A DNA stretch of 64,000 bases from Bradyrhizobium campsiandrae (GTDB taxonomy: Bacteria; Pseudomonadota; Alphaproteobacteria; Rhizobiales; Xanthobacteraceae). Each line of letters begins with the position of its first letter. Position 1 is the stretch's first letter. Made by a program: the position numbers and the translations under genes. Location of the stretch: the NCBI RefSeq assembly GCF_014529705.1, contig NZ_JAANIH010000005.1, positions 1 to 64,000 of the forward strand, read 5' to 3'. This document shows, piece after piece, positions 18,527-28,681 of this stretch. Under the pieces are notes generated by a model. It made no database searches, was not told the DNA's origin, and saw only the letters and a program-made list of their open reading frames with translations.

Positions 18527-19683
18527 GCGCGGCTTCGGTGAAGGGCTGGTGTCCTGGCGCATTGCGGCCGATGCAATCGGGCGATGGGCTCGTGGTCCGC
18601 GTGCGCCCGTTCGGCGGCCGGCTCGATGCGGCTCAAACTGCCGGACTTGCGCATCTCGCCGAGCACCACGGCAATGGTCTGATCGACGTGACTAGCCGCG
18701 CCAATCTCCAGATCAGGGGAGTCAGCGAAAGCAGCCACCGGCTGTTGCTTGACGGTCTTGCGCAGCTGGCGCTGCTCGACCCCGATGTTGACACCGAATC
18801 CCGCCGCAACATCCTGGTTACGCCGTTCTGGCGCGACGGTGACGAGACCCAGGCGCTCGCCGCCGAGCTCGAAGAGGCGCTGGTGGACTCGATGCTTGAA
18901 CTGCCGACGAAATTCGGCTTCGCCATCGATGACGGCAAATCGCGCGTGCTCGCCGGCAACTCCGCCGACATACGGATCGAGCGTGACGCAGCCGGTGGTC
19001 TCCTGGTGCGCGCGGATGGCGCCAGGCTCGGCCGCAGCGTCGCGCGTGGCGAAGTTGTGACCACCGCGCTTGCCGTCGCACGCTGGTTCATCGCATCAGG
19101 CGTCAGGGAGGGGCGTGGGCGGATGGCAACGCATCTTGCCGCCGGTGCGAAATTGCCTGACGGGCTGCGCGGCGAGGCGGAGCCCGCGCCCATCATGGCG
19201 GCGGCGCGTCCCGGACTATATCCGCAAGGCGCCATGGTCGGCATCGCCTTTGGGCAGATGCCGCACACGACGCTCAATCAGTTCTCCGGCTGCGGGCATG
19301 CGTTGCGGATGACACCGTGGCGGATGGTCCTGAGCGAGGGCAAGCGGACGATGCCGTCCGCATCCGGCCTGATCACCGAGGCTTATGATCCTGCGCTGCG
19401 CGTCGTCGCCTGTAGCGGCGCGCCGCGCTGCCGCGAAGCCCATGCCGACACGCGCGACCTGGCGGCGGCGCTGGCCCCGAACATCGGCGGTGCCGCGCAG
19501 CTTCACGTCTCGGGCTGTGCCAAAGGCTGCGCCCATTCCGGTGCGGCCGCGATCACGCTGATCGCGACGCCTGCGGGATTCGATCTCGTGCGCAGCGGCT
19601 CGACCCGCGACGCGCCGATCCTGCGCGGGCTCGACCGCGACGAACTCGTGCGCGATCCCTCCATCCTGATGGGAGGGCACTGA
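18523..19683 (+). CDS. cobG: precorrin-3B synthase
   Basis: CobG is an oxygen-dependent monooxygenase of the nitrite/sulfite reductase fold that hydroxylates precorrin-3A and forms the gamma-lactone. The 386 residues carry the [4Fe-4S] ligands in ACSGAPRCREA and HVSGCAKGCAHSG (about residues 296-340), plus the family block NGLIDVTSRANLQIRG near residue 47. Its presence defines the aerobic route. It overlaps cobN by 4 bp and cobH by 1 bp. Confidence 0.95.
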   Translation: MSAASVKGWCPGALRPMQSGDGLVVRVRPFGGRLDAAQTAGLAHLAEHHGNGLIDVTSRANLQIRGVSESSHRLLLDGLAQLALLDPDVDTESRRNILVTPFWRDGDETQALAAELEEALVDSMLELPTKFGFAIDDGKSRVLAGNSADIRIERDAAGGLLVRADGARLGRSVARGEVVTTALAVARWFIASGVREGRGRMATHLAAGAKLPDGLRGEAEPAPIMAAARPGLYPQGAMVGIAFGQMPHTTLNQFSGCGHALRMTPWRMVLSEGKRTMPSASGLITEAYDPALRVVACSGAPRCREAHADTRDLAAALAPNIGGAAQLHVSGCAKGCAHSGAAAITLIATPAGFDLVRSGSTRDAPILRGLDRDELVRDPSILMGGH

Positions 19684-20312
19684 TGCCGCATTCTTACGAG
19701 ACCGATGGTGCGGCGATCTACCAGCAATCCTTTGCGACCATCAGGGCCGAGGCCGATCTTGCGCGCTTCACGCCCGAGGAGGAGCAGGTCGTGGTGCGGA
19801 TGATCCATGCCGCCGGCATGGTAGGCCTGGAAGCGCATGTCCGCTTCACGCCTGATATGGCGACAGTCGCGCGCGCGGCTTTGCAGATGGGCGCGCCGAT
19901 CCTATGCGATGCGCGCATGGTGTCGGAGGGAATTACGCGCGCGAGATTGCCTGCGGCCAATGCGGTGATCTGCACACTCGGCGACGAGACGGTTCCCGCG
20001 TTGGCACAATCCATGCGCAACACGCGCTCGGCCGCGGCGCTGGAGCTGTGGCGCCCGCAGCTGGATGGTGCGATCGTCGCGATCGGTAATGCGCCGACGG
20101 CGCTGTTTCATCTCCTCAACATGCTGGAGGATCCTGGCTGTCCGCGGCCTGCGGCGATCATCGGCTGCCCCGTGGGTTTCGTCGGCGCTGCTGAATCCAA
20201 GGCCGCACTGATGGCCGATCCGCCGGCGCCGGCGCTGACGGTCGAGGGGCGCCTCGGCGGCTCCGCGATCACGGTCGCCGCCGTGAACGCGCTGGCGAGC
20301 CGGAGCGAATAG
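19683..20312 (+). CDS. cobH: precorrin-8X methylmutase
   Basis: CobH moves the C11 methyl group to C12, turning precorrin-8X into hydrogenobyrinic acid. The 209 residues include the catalytic His at 42 (MIHAAGMVGLE) and the conserved VICTLGDETV and IIGCPVGFVGAAESK blocks. Length is typical. It overlaps the cobG stop by one base and is followed by cobI after 2 bp. Confidence 0.95.
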   Translation: MPHSYETDGAAIYQQSFATIRAEADLARFTPEEEQVVVRMIHAAGMVGLEAHVRFTPDMATVARAALQMGAPILCDARMVSEGITRARLPAANAVICTLGDETVPALAQSMRNTRSAAALELWRPQLDGAIVAIGNAPTALFHLLNMLEDPGCPRPAAIIGCPVGFVGAAESKAALMADPPAPALTVEGRLGGSAITVAAVNALASRSE

Positions 20313-20314
20313 CG

Positions 20315-21046
20315 ATGGGACGCATCATTTGCTGCGGTCTCGGCCCTGGTGATCCTGATCTCATGAGCGTGCGCGCCGATCGCACCGTGCGGGCGGCGAA
20401 GCATGTTGCCTATTTTCGCAAGAAGGGCAGGCCCGGCCAGGCGCGGCGCATCGTCGAGGGCATGCTGGCCGCCGACGTGACCGAATATCCCATGGAATAT
20501 CCTGTGACGACCGAGATCGCCTTCGCCAGTCCGCACTACGTCCAGCTGCTGTCAGGCTTCTATGACGAATGGGCCGAGCGTCTGGCCCGGCTGTCGCGTG
20601 CGGTCGATGTCGTCGTGCTCTGTGAAGGCGATCCTTACTTTTACGGCTCCTTCATGCATCTGTACACGCGCCTGCAAGGCCACGTGGCGATCGAGGTGAT
20701 CGCCGGCATTCCTGGCATGGTCGGCTGCTGGAATGGCGTGGGCCAGCCGATCGCGCTTGGCGACGACGTGACGACTGTGCTGATGGGCACTCTCCCGGAA
20801 GCCGAGCTCGAACGCCGCATGCGCGATTCCGACGCGCTGGTGATTATGAAGACCGGTCGCAACCTTGTAAAAGTACGACAAGCGCTCGCCGCTGCCGGCC
20901 GGCTGGACGATGCGTGGCTGGTCGAGCGCGGCACCATGCCAGGCGAGCGCGTGGCTCGACTTGCGGACATCGATGCGACCGACTGTCCTTACTTCGCGAT
21001 CGTGCTGGTGCACGGCAAAGGCCGGCTTCCGGACGCTGCCGAATGA
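20315..21046 (+). CDS. cobI: precorrin-2 C20-methyltransferase
   Basis: CobI is an S-adenosylmethionine-dependent tetrapyrrole methylase acting on C20 of precorrin-2. The 243 residues open with the methylase motif GLGPGDPDLMSVRADR, followed by VVLCEGDPYFYGSFMHLY (residues near 107) and AGIPGMVGCWNGVGQP. It is translationally coupled to cobJ by an ATGA overlap. Confidence 0.95.
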   Translation: MGRIICCGLGPGDPDLMSVRADRTVRAAKHVAYFRKKGRPGQARRIVEGMLAADVTEYPMEYPVTTEIAFASPHYVQLLSGFYDEWAERLARLSRAVDVVVLCEGDPYFYGSFMHLYTRLQGHVAIEVIAGIPGMVGCWNGVGQPIALGDDVTTVLMGTLPEAELERRMRDSDALVIMKTGRNLVKVRQALAAAGRLDDAWLVERGTMPGERVARLADIDATDCPYFAIVLVHGKGRLPDAAE

Positions 21047-21777
21047 CGGGCACGCTGACCATCGCGGGCCTCGGTCCGGGCAATGATGCTTTGGTGACGC
21101 CGGAGGTTTCCGCCGCGCTCGCCGCGGCGACCGATATTTTGGGTTACGCCCCCTATGTCGCGCGTGTGGCGCCGCGGCCAGGGCTCACCCTGCATCCGTC
21201 CGATAACCGCGAAGAGTTGCAACGGGCGGCCGAGGCCTTGCGGCTTGCCGCCGAAGGCGGACAGGTGGTGATCGTCTCCTCCGGCGATCCAGGCGTCTTT
21301 GCGATGGCGGCGGCCGTGTTCGAGGCGCTGGAAGGGGCGCCGCAATATCGGGATCTGCCGATCCGCGTGTTGCCCGGCATCACGGCGATGCTGGCTGCCG
21401 CTGCCTGCGCCGGCGCACCACTTGGCCACGATTTCTGTGCGATCAACCTCTCTGACAATCTCAAGCCATGGGCCGTCATCGAGAAGCGTCTGCGGCTGGC
21501 GGCGGACGCGGACTTTGCCATCGCAATGTACAATCCCCGTTCGGCGAGCCGACCGGGGGGATTCGGCCGCGCGCTGTCGGTGTTGAAGGAAGCCGGCTGC
21601 GGTGCGCGCCTGGTGACCTTCGCGCGTGCGGTCAGCGCAGTGGACGAGCGGATCGAAACCGTCACGCTGAACGAGGCCCGGCCCGAGATGGCCGACATGC
21701 GGACGCTTGTCATCGTCGGCAACTCGCAGACCCGCCGCGTCGGCCGCTGGGTCTATACGCCGAGGCGGGTGCTATGA
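21043..21777 (+). CDS. cobJ: precorrin-3B C17-methyltransferase
   Basis: CobJ methylates C17 and contracts the ring. The 244 residues contain AGLGPGNDALVTPEV at the start, VSSGDPGVFAMAAAVFE near residue 84, and AMYNPRSASRPGGFGRA. The ATG at 21043 overlaps the cobI stop by 4 bp. Its last 25 bp overlap the end of cobK on the opposite strand, so the two genes are convergent. Confidence 0.95.
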   Translation: MTGTLTIAGLGPGNDALVTPEVSAALAAATDILGYAPYVARVAPRPGLTLHPSDNREELQRAAEALRLAAEGGQVVIVSSGDPGVFAMAAAVFEALEGAPQYRDLPIRVLPGITAMLAAAACAGAPLGHDFCAINLSDNLKPWAVIEKRLRLAADADFAIAMYNPRSASRPGGFGRALSVLKEAGCGARLVTFARAVSAVDERIETVTLNEARPEMADMRTLVIVGNSQTRRVGRWVYTPRRVL

Positions 21778-22499
21778 CCGAGCCATTGCATCACCTCCGT
21801 GACGCTCTCCACCCGCAGCCGTTCCGGCAATTGCGGCCGCGAGATCATGATCACGGGCAGGCCGAGCATGCGCGCGGCGTCGATCTTGGCGCGCGCGCCG
21901 TCGCCGCCGGAATTGCGGGCGACAAGCCAGGCAATGCCGCGCATGCGCATCATGTCCAGTTCGCCGTCAAGCGTGAACGGCCCGCGCGATACGATGACGT
22001 CGGCGGCAAAGGGCAGGGGCGCTTCGGGCGGGTCGACGAAGCGCAGCGTGTAGTCATGCTGTGGCCTCGCGGCGAACGGCGCGATATGCTGGCGACCAAT
22101 GGCGAGGAATACGTGCGCCGCTGCATCGGGCAGCGCAGCGACTGCTGCGTTGACATTTCCGACTTCAATCCAGATATCGCCGGGCGCTTTGCTCCAGGGC
22201 GCGCGTTCCAGCGCAATCAACGCAGTCCCGGTTTGTGCGCAGGCCTCAACCGCGTTGCGGCTCATCTCGGCAGCGAACGGATGCGTCGCGTCGATCACAT
22301 GCGTGATGCCTTCGCGCCTGATGTAGTCGGCAAGCCCGCTCGCGCCGCCAAAGCCGCCGATGCGGGTCGGCAGCGGCTGATCAGCAGGGGTCCGCGTGCG
22401 GCCGCCATAGGAATACACGGCGTCGATCCCAGCGCGCGCGATCTCCGCGGCGAGCAGGCTCGCGTCGGCAATTCCGCCCAGAATAAGGGCTCGCATCAT
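21753..22499 (-). CDS. cobK: precorrin-6A reductase, encoded antisense within the operon
   Basis: CobK is the NADPH-dependent reductase that converts precorrin-6A to precorrin-6B. From the first of two adjacent ATG codons (22499 or 22496) it is 248 residues, starting with the nucleotide-binding strand RALILGGIADASLLA and containing VIDATHPFAAEMSRNA near residue 75. It lies on the minus strand between cobJ and cobL: its 3' end overlaps cobJ by 25 bp and its start overlaps the start of cobL by 2 bp. Its promoter must therefore lie inside cobL, and its transcript is antisense to the operon mRNA. Confidence 0.95.
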   Translation of the reverse strand: MMRALILGGIADASLLAAEIARAGIDAVYSYGGRTRTPADQPLPTRIGGFGGASGLADYIRREGITHVIDATHPFAAEMSRNAVEACAQTGTALIALERAPWSKAPGDIWIEVGNVNAAVAALPDAAAHVFLAIGRQHIAPFAARPQHDYTLRFVDPPEAPLPFAADVIVSRGPFTLDGELDMMRMRGIAWLVARNSGGDGARAKIDAARMLGLPVIMISRPQLPERLRVESVTEVMQWLGHSTRLGV

Positions 22500-23691
22500 G
22501 GTGGATTCCTTGGCTGATCCCTGGCTGACCATCATAGGTATCGGCGAAGATGGCCTTGCCGGGCTGTCGGAAGCAAGTCGAAAGGCGCTTGCTAGCGCCG
22601 AAACCGTGTTCGGCGGCGAGCGTCATCTTGCGCTTGCAGACGTCGGAAGTCGTGGCCGTGCGTGGCCTGTGCCATTCGACGCAAATGTCGTGCTGAGCTG
22701 CCGCGGGCAGCCGACGGCGGTGCTGGCCTCCGGTGATCCGTTCTGGTACGGCGCCGGCGCGGGCCTTGCCGCAAGGCTCGGTAGCGACGAATGGATCGCG
22801 CATCCGGCACCGTCGACCTTCTCGCTTGCGGCCGCGCGCTTGGGCTGGCGACTTGAGGCCGCGACGTGCATCGGCCTCCATGCGGCGCCGTTCGAGCGTC
22901 TGGTGCCGCATCTGGTGCGAGATGCGCACATCATCTGCCTGATGCGCGATGCAGCGGCGGTCGGCGAGCTCGCGAAATGGCTGACCGAGCGCGGATGGGG
23001 TGCGTCACTGATGTGGACGCTCGAGGCGCTTGGCGGGCCACGGGAATACACTGATCAGCATCGCGTCGACCTCTTTGCCGAGGAGGTTGCTGCTGATCTG
23101 GTCGCGGTGGCGGTGTGGGCGAGGGGAACACAGGGCATTCCCCGCAGTTCGGGCCTGCCAGACGATCTGTTCGTCCATGACGGCCAGATCACCAAGCGGT
23201 CCGTGCGTGCGCTCGCGCTTTCGGCCCTGGCCCCGCGGCCCGGCGAACGGCTGTGGGACGTCGGCGCCGGCTCGGGTTCGATCTCGGTGGAGTGGGCGCT
23301 GTGCAGGGGAACGGCGACCGCTATCGAGGCGCGCGAGGATCGCGCCGCGAATATCCGCAAGAATGCGGCTGCGTTCGGATTGGCACATCGGATCGCCATT
23401 ATTGAGGGAAAAGCGCCCGAAGTTCTCGCCCCGCTGGACGTGCCGGACGCGGTCTTCATCGGCGGCGGCCTCGATCGCAGGATGTTCGATGCGATCTGGT
23501 CGCGGCTCGCGCCCGATACACGGCTCGTGGCACACGCCGTGACCCTGGAGACGGAAGCGCTGCTCGGCGAACTGCACCAGCAGCATGGCGGTGAGCTGAT
23601 GCGGGTCGAGATCGCGCATGCCGCTCCGCTCGGCCGTTACCGTTCGTGGGACGCGGCGCGGCCGGTGGTGCAGTGGAGTACGGTCCGATGA
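22498..23691 (+). CDS. cobL: precorrin-6Y C5,15-methyltransferase (decarboxylating)
   Basis: CobL is a fusion of two enzymes: an N-terminal tetrapyrrole methylase of the CbiE type (about residues 8-200; [28 protein letters not shown]) and a C-terminal Rossmann methyltransferase/decarboxylase of the CbiT type (about 225-397; [16 protein letters not shown]). It methylates C5 and C15 and removes the C12 acetate carboxyl. The start ATG abuts the divergent cobK start. The stop overlaps the next gene by 4 bp. Confidence 0.95.
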   Translation: MVDSLADPWLTIIGIGEDGLAGLSEASRKALASAETVFGGERHLALADVGSRGRAWPVPFDANVVLSCRGQPTAVLASGDPFWYGAGAGLAARLGSDEWIAHPAPSTFSLAAARLGWRLEAATCIGLHAAPFERLVPHLVRDAHIICLMRDAAAVGELAKWLTERGWGASLMWTLEALGGPREYTDQHRVDLFAEEVAADLVAVAVWARGTQGIPRSSGLPDDLFVHDGQITKRSVRALALSALAPRPGERLWDVGAGSGSISVEWALCRGTATAIEAREDRAANIRKNAAAFGLAHRIAIIEGKAPEVLAPLDVPDAVFIGGGLDRRMFDAIWSRLAPDTRLVAHAVTLETEALLGELHQQHGGELMRVEIAHAAPLGRYRSWDAARPVVQWSTVR

Positions 23692-24056
23692 GGGTCGCCG
23701 GGCTCGGATTCAAACAGGATGTGACGCTGGCCTCGTTGCGCGAAGCGCTCGAGGCCGCAGGCGGCCCCGATGGCCTCGCGGCCGTGGCGACCATCAGCGA
23801 CAAGGCCGACGCGGAGGCGCTGAAGCAGCTCGCCTGCGAGTGCGGCGTTCCGGTCAGGGCTGTGCCTGCCGACGTGCTGGCCAGCATTCACACACCGACG
23901 CAGTCAGAGTTCATCGTCGAAAAGTTCGGCACGGGCTCGGTCGCCGAGGCAGTCGCGCTCGCGGCGGTCGGACCTCGTGCCCGTCTGATCGCATCGCGCG
24001 TGGTCTCGCAGGATCGCACCGCGACCGCCGCGATTGCGGAGGGAGACGGCCCATGA
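23688..24056 (+). CDS. cobE: cobalamin biosynthesis protein CobE (CbiG C-terminal-like)
   Basis: This 122-residue protein resembles the C-terminal domain of Cbi[20 protein letters not shown] at the start and [25 protein letters not shown] in the middle. CobE is required for cobalamin formation in some aerobic producers, but its reaction is not settled. It is bracketed by 4-bp overlaps with cobL and cobM. The ATG at 23688 begins directly in the conserved first strand. Confidence 0.88.
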   Translation: MRVAGLGFKQDVTLASLREALEAAGGPDGLAAVATISDKADAEALKQLACECGVPVRAVPADVLASIHTPTQSEFIVEKFGTGSVAEAVALAAVGPRARLIASRVVSQDRTATAAIAEGDGP

Positions 24057-24835
24057 CGGTGCACTTCATTGGCGCCGGTCCTGGCGCCCCCGACCTTCTC
24101 ACCCTGCGCGGTCGCGATCTGATCGCGGCGTGTCCGGTCTGCCTCTATGCGGGCTCGCTGGTGCCCGAGGGCGTGCTGGCGCATTGCCAGCCTGGCGCGC
24201 GGATCGTCAACACAGCACCGCTGTCGCTGGATGGGATCATCGCAGAGATCGCTGCCGCGCATGCGGACGGCAAGGATGTTGCGCGTCTGCATTCCGGCGA
24301 TCTGTCGATCTGGTCGGCGATGGGCGAGCAGCTTCGTCGCCTCCGCGCGCTCGGTATTCCATTCACTGTCACACCAGGTGTGCCATCCTTCTCCGCAGCA
24401 GCCGCTGCACTGGAAGCCGAGCTGACGCTGCCCGGCCTTGCCCAAACGGTGGTGCTGACCCGCACGCCGGGCCGGGCCAGTGCAATGCCCGAAGGGGAGA
24501 GACTTGCGGCGTTCGCCGCGACGGGCGCCGTGCTTGCCATTCATCTGTCGATCCATCTGCTTGATAAGGTCGTCGCCGAACTCACGCCGCACTATGGCGC
24601 AGACTGCCCGGTCGCGATTGTCTGGCGCGCGAGCTGGCCCGACCAGCGCATCGTCCGCGCCACGCTCGCAACGCTCGATGACGACATAGCTGTCGAGATG
24701 GAGCGCACGGCGCTCATCCTGGTCGGCAAGACGCTTGGCGCTGCGGATTTTGACGAGAGCCGCCTCTACGCGGTTGATTACGACCGCCGCTATCGCCCCG
24801 TCGGCACCGAGCCGCGCTTTCCGGAGGGGGCGTGA
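24053..24835 (+). CDS. cobM: precorrin-4 C11-methyltransferase
   Basis: CobM is a tetrapyrrole methylase acting on C11 of precorrin-4. The 260 residues open with [17 protein letters not shown] and include [15 protein letters not shown] near residue 80 and [14 protein letters not shown] near 105. The ATG overlaps the cobE stop by 4 bp; the frame is open far upstream but that part is the shadow of cobL and cobE. Confidence 0.95.
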   Translation: MTVHFIGAGPGAPDLLTLRGRDLIAACPVCLYAGSLVPEGVLAHCQPGARIVNTAPLSLDGIIAEIAAAHADGKDVARLHSGDLSIWSAMGEQLRRLRALGIPFTVTPGVPSFSAAAAALEAELTLPGLAQTVVLTRTPGRASAMPEGERLAAFAATGAVLAIHLSIHLLDKVVAELTPHYGADCPVAIVWRASWPDQRIVRATLATLDDDIAVEMERTALILVGKTLGAADFDESRLYAVDYDRRYRPVGTEPRFPEGA

Positions 24836-26145
24836 TGGCGGCAGGCCTCGTCATCTCGGCGCCGGCCTCCGGCGTCGGCAAGACCACGCTGACGCTGGCG
24901 CTCGCGCGCGCTTGGCGCAATCGCGGCCTCAACGTGCAGTGCTTCAAGAGCGGACCTGACTACATTGATCCTGCCTTCCATGCCGCCGCCACGGGGCGCG
25001 CCTCGGTCAATGTCGATAGCTGGGCGATGGACCGCGCGACCATCGCGCATCTCGTCAGCCGCGGTGCAGATGCCGATATCGTGCTGGCGGAGGGCTCGAT
25101 GGGCCTGTTCGACGGCGTCGCCGCGCGCGGCGCCTCCGGCACCGGCGCCACCGCCGACATCGCCGAGATGCTGGGCTGGCCAGTGGTGCTGGTGATTGAT
25201 CCATCCGGACAGGCGCAGACCGCGGCGGCGATCGCGGCGGGCCTGCGCGACTACCGTGCCGGCGTGTGTCTTGCAGGCGTCGTGCTCAATCGTGTCGCCA
25301 GCCCACGCCACGAAGATCTGGTGCGGCGTGCGCTGAATGACGCCGGCATCGCGGTGTTCGGCGCGCTGCCGCGCCATGCCGAGATCAGCCTGCCAAAGCG
25401 GCATCTTGGCCTCGTGCAGGCCGAGGAGCAGGCTGAGATCGGAAAGCTGATCGACGAGGCCGCGCGTTTCGTCGCCGAGCATGTCGATCTGGATGCGGTG
25501 CTGCGATCGGCGGCCGTCTGGTCGCCGCAGACCGCCGCCAGCGATCCCAACGTGACACCGCCGGGGCAGCGCATCGCGCTGGCCCGCGATGCGGCATTCT
25601 CCTTTGTTTATCCGCACATGCTGGAGGCCTGGCGCAGGTCGGGCGCGGAGATATCGACCTTCTCGCCGCTCGCCGACCAGGCGCCCAATGCCAGTGCAGA
25701 TGTCTGCTGGCTGCCTGGCGGCTATCCCGAGCTTCATGCTGGTAAGATCGCCGCCGCTGCGCGCTTCCGCAATGGTCTACGCTGCTTCGCCGAGACGCGA
25801 CCTGTGCATGGCGAGTGCGGAGGCTATATGGTCCTGGGGACTGCATTGACGGACGCGGACGGTGTTCGCCACGAGATGACGGGCCTGCTTGGCCTCGAGA
25901 CGAGCTTTGCCAAGCGCCGCATGCATCTGGGCTATCGTCTCGCCGCGCTCGCGACGCCGATGCCGGGGCATCAAATTGGTGCGCGGCTGCGTGGCCACGA
26001 ATTCCATTATTCGACGATCCTCGCCCAGCCCGATACGCCGTTGGCTGTCGTGCATGATGCCACAGGTGCGGTCATTGCCGAGACCGGCTCGCGGCGCGGG
26101 CGGGCCACCGGCACGTTCTTCCATCTGATCGCGGAGGACCGGTGA
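24832..26145 (+). CDS. cobB: hydrogenobyrinic acid a,c-diamide synthase
   Basis: CobB (CbiA family) amidates the a and c side chains before cobalt insertion, using glutamine and ATP. The 437 residues have a P-loop domain ([18 protein letters not shown]) and a C-terminal glutamine amidotransferase domain with the catalytic Cys in [11 protein letters not shown] (about residue 328). The start is either GTG at 24832 or ATG at 24835; both overlap the cobM stop. The last codons overlap cobA by 4 bp. Confidence 0.95.
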   Translation: MMAAGLVISAPASGVGKTTLTLALARAWRNRGLNVQCFKSGPDYIDPAFHAAATGRASVNVDSWAMDRATIAHLVSRGADADIVLAEGSMGLFDGVAARGASGTGATADIAEMLGWPVVLVIDPSGQAQTAAAIAAGLRDYRAGVCLAGVVLNRVASPRHEDLVRRALNDAGIAVFGALPRHAEISLPKRHLGLVQAEEQAEIGKLIDEAARFVAEHVDLDAVLRSAAVWSPQTAASDPNVTPPGQRIALARDAAFSFVYPHMLEAWRRSGAEISTFSPLADQAPNASADVCWLPGGYPELHAGKIAAAARFRNGLRCFAETRPVHGECGGYMVLGTALTDADGVRHEMTGLLGLETSFAKRRMHLGYRLAALATPMPGHQIGARLRGHEFHYSTILAQPDTPLAVVHDATGAVIAETGSRRGRATGTFFHLIAEDR

Positions 26146-26873
26146 GCGGATTTGTCTCCTTTGTTTCCGCCGGCCCCGGCGATCCCGAACTGCTCACGCT
26201 CAAGGGTGCCGCGCGGTTGGGCGAGGCTGACGTCGTGCTCTATGACGACCTTGCGTCGGGTGCGATCCTCGATCTGGCCCGACCCGGTGCCAATCTCGTC
26301 GCGGTTGGAAAACGGGCGGGGCGGCCGTCGACGAAACAGCATCACGTCAACCGCCTGCTGGTGGACTACGCCGCGACGGGCGTGCGTGTCGTGCGGTTGA
26401 AATCGGGCGATGCCGGCATCTTTGGCCGGCTCGAGGAGGAACTCGAGACGCTGCGTGAGGCCGGCATCGGTTATGAGATCATTCCCGGTGTCACATCGGC
26501 TTGCGTTGCCGCTGCGCAGGCCGGAATTCCGCTCACCCGTCGCCACACCTCGCGTCGCGTGCAGTTTGTCACCGGGGCCGACGTCACCGGTGAGCTGCCG
26601 CAGAATTTGAATTGGGCGGCGCTCGCCGATCCCGATGCGACGACGGTGGTCTATATGGGCCGCCGCACCTTTCCGGCGTTGGTCACGACATTGATCGAGC
26701 ACGGCCTATCACCTGGCACACCGGCGCTTTTCGCCGAATCGCTCGGTCGTGCCGACGAACGCCTGGTCCGCACCACGATCACTGAACTTGCCGAGCAGCT
26801 TGCGCGCGGCGGTGCGGCCTCCACGGCGGCCGTGATCATGTTCGGTGCGCTGGCGGAAGGCGGATCGTCATGA
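26142..26873 (+). CDS. cobA: uroporphyrinogen-III C-methyltransferase
   Basis: CobA (SUMT) makes precorrin-2 by two methylations of uroporphyrinogen III, the branch point from haem. The 243 residues carry FVSAGPGDPELLTLKG, VAVGKRAGRPSTKQHHVN, RLKSGDAGIFGRLEEE and the VYMGRRTF block. The start is GTG overlapping the cobB stop (GTGA). Its SUMT-only length, without a siroheme synthase domain, fits a dedicated cobalamin role. Confidence 0.95.
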   Translation: MSGFVSFVSAGPGDPELLTLKGAARLGEADVVLYDDLASGAILDLARPGANLVAVGKRAGRPSTKQHHVNRLLVDYAATGVRVVRLKSGDAGIFGRLEEELETLREAGIGYEIIPGVTSACVAAAQAGIPLTRRHTSRRVQFVTGADVTGELPQNLNWAALADPDATTVVYMGRRTFPALVTTLIEHGLSPGTPALFAESLGRADERLVRTTITELAEQLARGGAASTAAVIMFGALAEGGSS

Positions 26874-27619
26874 CGACACTCTCGCTGATCGGCATCGGTT
26901 GTGGCGATCCGGCGCAGCTCACGCGTGCAGCGATCGATGCCATCAATGCGGCGGATCTCGTTCTGATCCCACGCAAGGGAACCGCAAAGTCCGATCTCGC
27001 CGATCTCAGGCGGAGCATCTGCGCCGATGTACTCACCAACCCCGCCACGCGTATCGCCGAGTTCGATCTTCCCGTGCGCGACGCCACGGAGGCCGATTAC
27101 CGCAGAGGCGTGGATGATTGGCACGATGCGGTCGCCGCCACTTGGTCGCAGACGATTGCGGATCATCTCGGCGACGAGGGCAAGGTGGCGCTGCTGATCT
27201 GGGGCGATCCCTCGCTGTATGATTCCTCGCTGCGCATCGCGCGCAGGCTCGATCCCTTGCCTGACATCGAGGTCGTGCCCGGCATCACCGCGATCCAGGC
27301 GCTGTGCGCCGCGCATACGCTGCCGCTCAACGATATCGGAAAACCATTTCTGGTGACGACGGGGCGCCGCCTGCGTGAAGGCGGCTGGCCGCACGGTGTC
27401 GACACCGTGGTGGTGATGCTCGACGGCGGTACGGCGTTCCAGTCGCTCGATCCCGATCGAATTCACATCTGGTGGGGTGCCTACCTCGGCATGGCCGGTC
27501 AGATCATCATGTCCGGCGCGCTGGCCGAGATTGGCCCACGCATCGTCGCCACACGGCAAGAAGCACGCGCGCGGCACGGCTGGATCATGGACAGTTACAT
27601 CCTCAAGCGCGGGTCGTAG
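26870..27619 (+). CDS. cobF: precorrin-6A synthase (deacetylating)
   Basis: CobF methylates C1 and removes the acetyl group, a step specific to the aerobic pathway. The 249 residues show LIGIGCGDPAQLTRAAID at the start, LIPRKGTAKSDLADLR, LIWGDPSLYDSSLRIA near residue 106 and EVVPGITAIQALCAAH. The ATG overlaps cobA by 4 bp; cobT follows after 9 bp. Confidence 0.95.
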   Translation: MTTLSLIGIGCGDPAQLTRAAIDAINAADLVLIPRKGTAKSDLADLRRSICADVLTNPATRIAEFDLPVRDATEADYRRGVDDWHDAVAATWSQTIADHLGDEGKVALLIWGDPSLYDSSLRIARRLDPLPDIEVVPGITAIQALCAAHTLPLNDIGKPFLVTTGRRLREGGWPHGVDTVVVMLDGGTAFQSLDPDRIHIWWGAYLGMAGQIIMSGALAEIGPRIVATRQEARARHGWIMDSYILKRGS

Positions 27620-27628
27620 CGAGGCAGC

Positions 27629-28681
27629 ATGCTCCCTGAATGGGTCACCCAGAAATGCCCCGAGATTTCCACGGTCCATCGTGAGGCGGCGATCGCGCGT
27701 CAGGCGCAACTGACCAAGCCGACCGGAGCGCTCGGCCGGCTCGAGCAGCTCGCGATCGAGCTCGCGGGCCTGCAGGCAGTCGAGAAGCCGCGCGCTGCGC
27801 GCGTGCCGATCATCATCTTCGCCGGCGATCACGGCATCGTCGCGCAGGGCGTGTCGGCCTATCCGCAGGCCGTCACCATCGCGATGATGGCGAACTTTGC
27901 GTCTGGCGGCGCTGCGATCTCGGTGCTCGCGCGCGAGCTTGGCTCGACCCTTGAGGTCGTCGATGCCGGCACGCTGGCCGAGTCCGCGATGCCGGGCGTC
28001 GTCACGGACAAGCCGCGCCTCGGCACCCGCGATTTCAGCGTCGAGGCTGCGCTCGCGCCGGCGGAGCTGGCATTTGCCCTTGAGGCCGGCCGGCGCGCAG
28101 TCGGGCGTGCCGAGGCTAGCCAACCGGATCTGCTGATCTTCGGCGAGATGGGCATCGGCAACACCACGACATCCGCGGCGATCGCCGCGAGCCTGCTCGG
28201 CATCAGTGCCGAAGAGATTGCCGGTGCGGGCACCGGCGTCGATGCGGTGGGCCGTACGCACAAGGTGCGCGTCATCGAGGCGGCGATTGCGCATCATGGC
28301 GTTGCCGGCGCGTCGCCTGAGACGATTCTGTGTGCCGTCGGCGGCCTTGAGATCGCGGCGATCACAGGCGCGATCATTGCGGCCGCGCAGGCGCGCATTC
28401 CCGTGTTGATCGATGGCTTTATCGTCTCGGTTGCGGCGCTCGCCGCCGTGCGTCTCAATCCGTCATGCCGGCCGTTCCTGCTGCCGTCGCATCAATCGGC
28501 GGAGCAGGGGCATCGATTGGTGCTGCGCGCGCTCGACGCGCAGCCGCTGATCAGCCTCGATCTCCGGCTTGGCGAAGGATCTGGCGCAGCGATTGCGCTG
28601 CCGCTGGTGCGATCTGCCTGCGCGCTTCACAATGACATGGCGACGTTCGCGCAGGCCAACGTGCCGGACAGGCCTAGCTGA
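27629..28681 (+). CDS. cobT: nicotinate-nucleotide--dimethylbenzimidazole phosphoribosyltransferase
   Basis: CobT (CobU in P. denitrificans naming) makes alpha-ribazole phosphate from the BluB product and nicotinate mononucleotide. The 350 residues contain TKPTGALGRLEQLAI, IIFAGDHGIVAQGVSAYP, FGEMGIGNTTTSAAI, and the C-terminal LDLRLGEGSGAAIALPLV with the catalytic Glu. The ATG has GAGG 5-8 bp upstream. Its end overlaps the convergent phosphatase by 8 bp. It is not the CobT subunit of cobaltochelatase. Confidence 0.95.
   Translation: MLPEWVTQKCPEISTVHREAAIARQAQLTKPTGALGRLEQLAIELAGLQAVEKPRAARVPIIIFAGDHGIVAQGVSAYPQAVTIAMMANFASGGAAISVLARELGSTLEVVDAGTLAESAMPGVVTDKPRLGTRDFSVEAALAPAELAFALEAGRRAVGRAEASQPDLLIFGEMGIGNTTTSAAIAASLLGISAEEIAGAGTGVDAVGRTHKVRVIEAAIAHHGVAGASPETILCAVGGLEIAAITGAIIAAAQARIPVLIDGFIVSVAALAAVRLNPSCRPFLLPSHQSAEQGHRLVLRALDAQPLISLDLRLGEGSGAAIALPLVRSACALHNDMATFAQANVPDRPS

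Noticed and set aside
26651..28297. 548-codon open frame on the minus strand across cobA, cobF and cobT
   Set aside because: It is antisense to three well-recognised genes, has no family features, and is explained by high GC codon bias leaving the opposite frame open.
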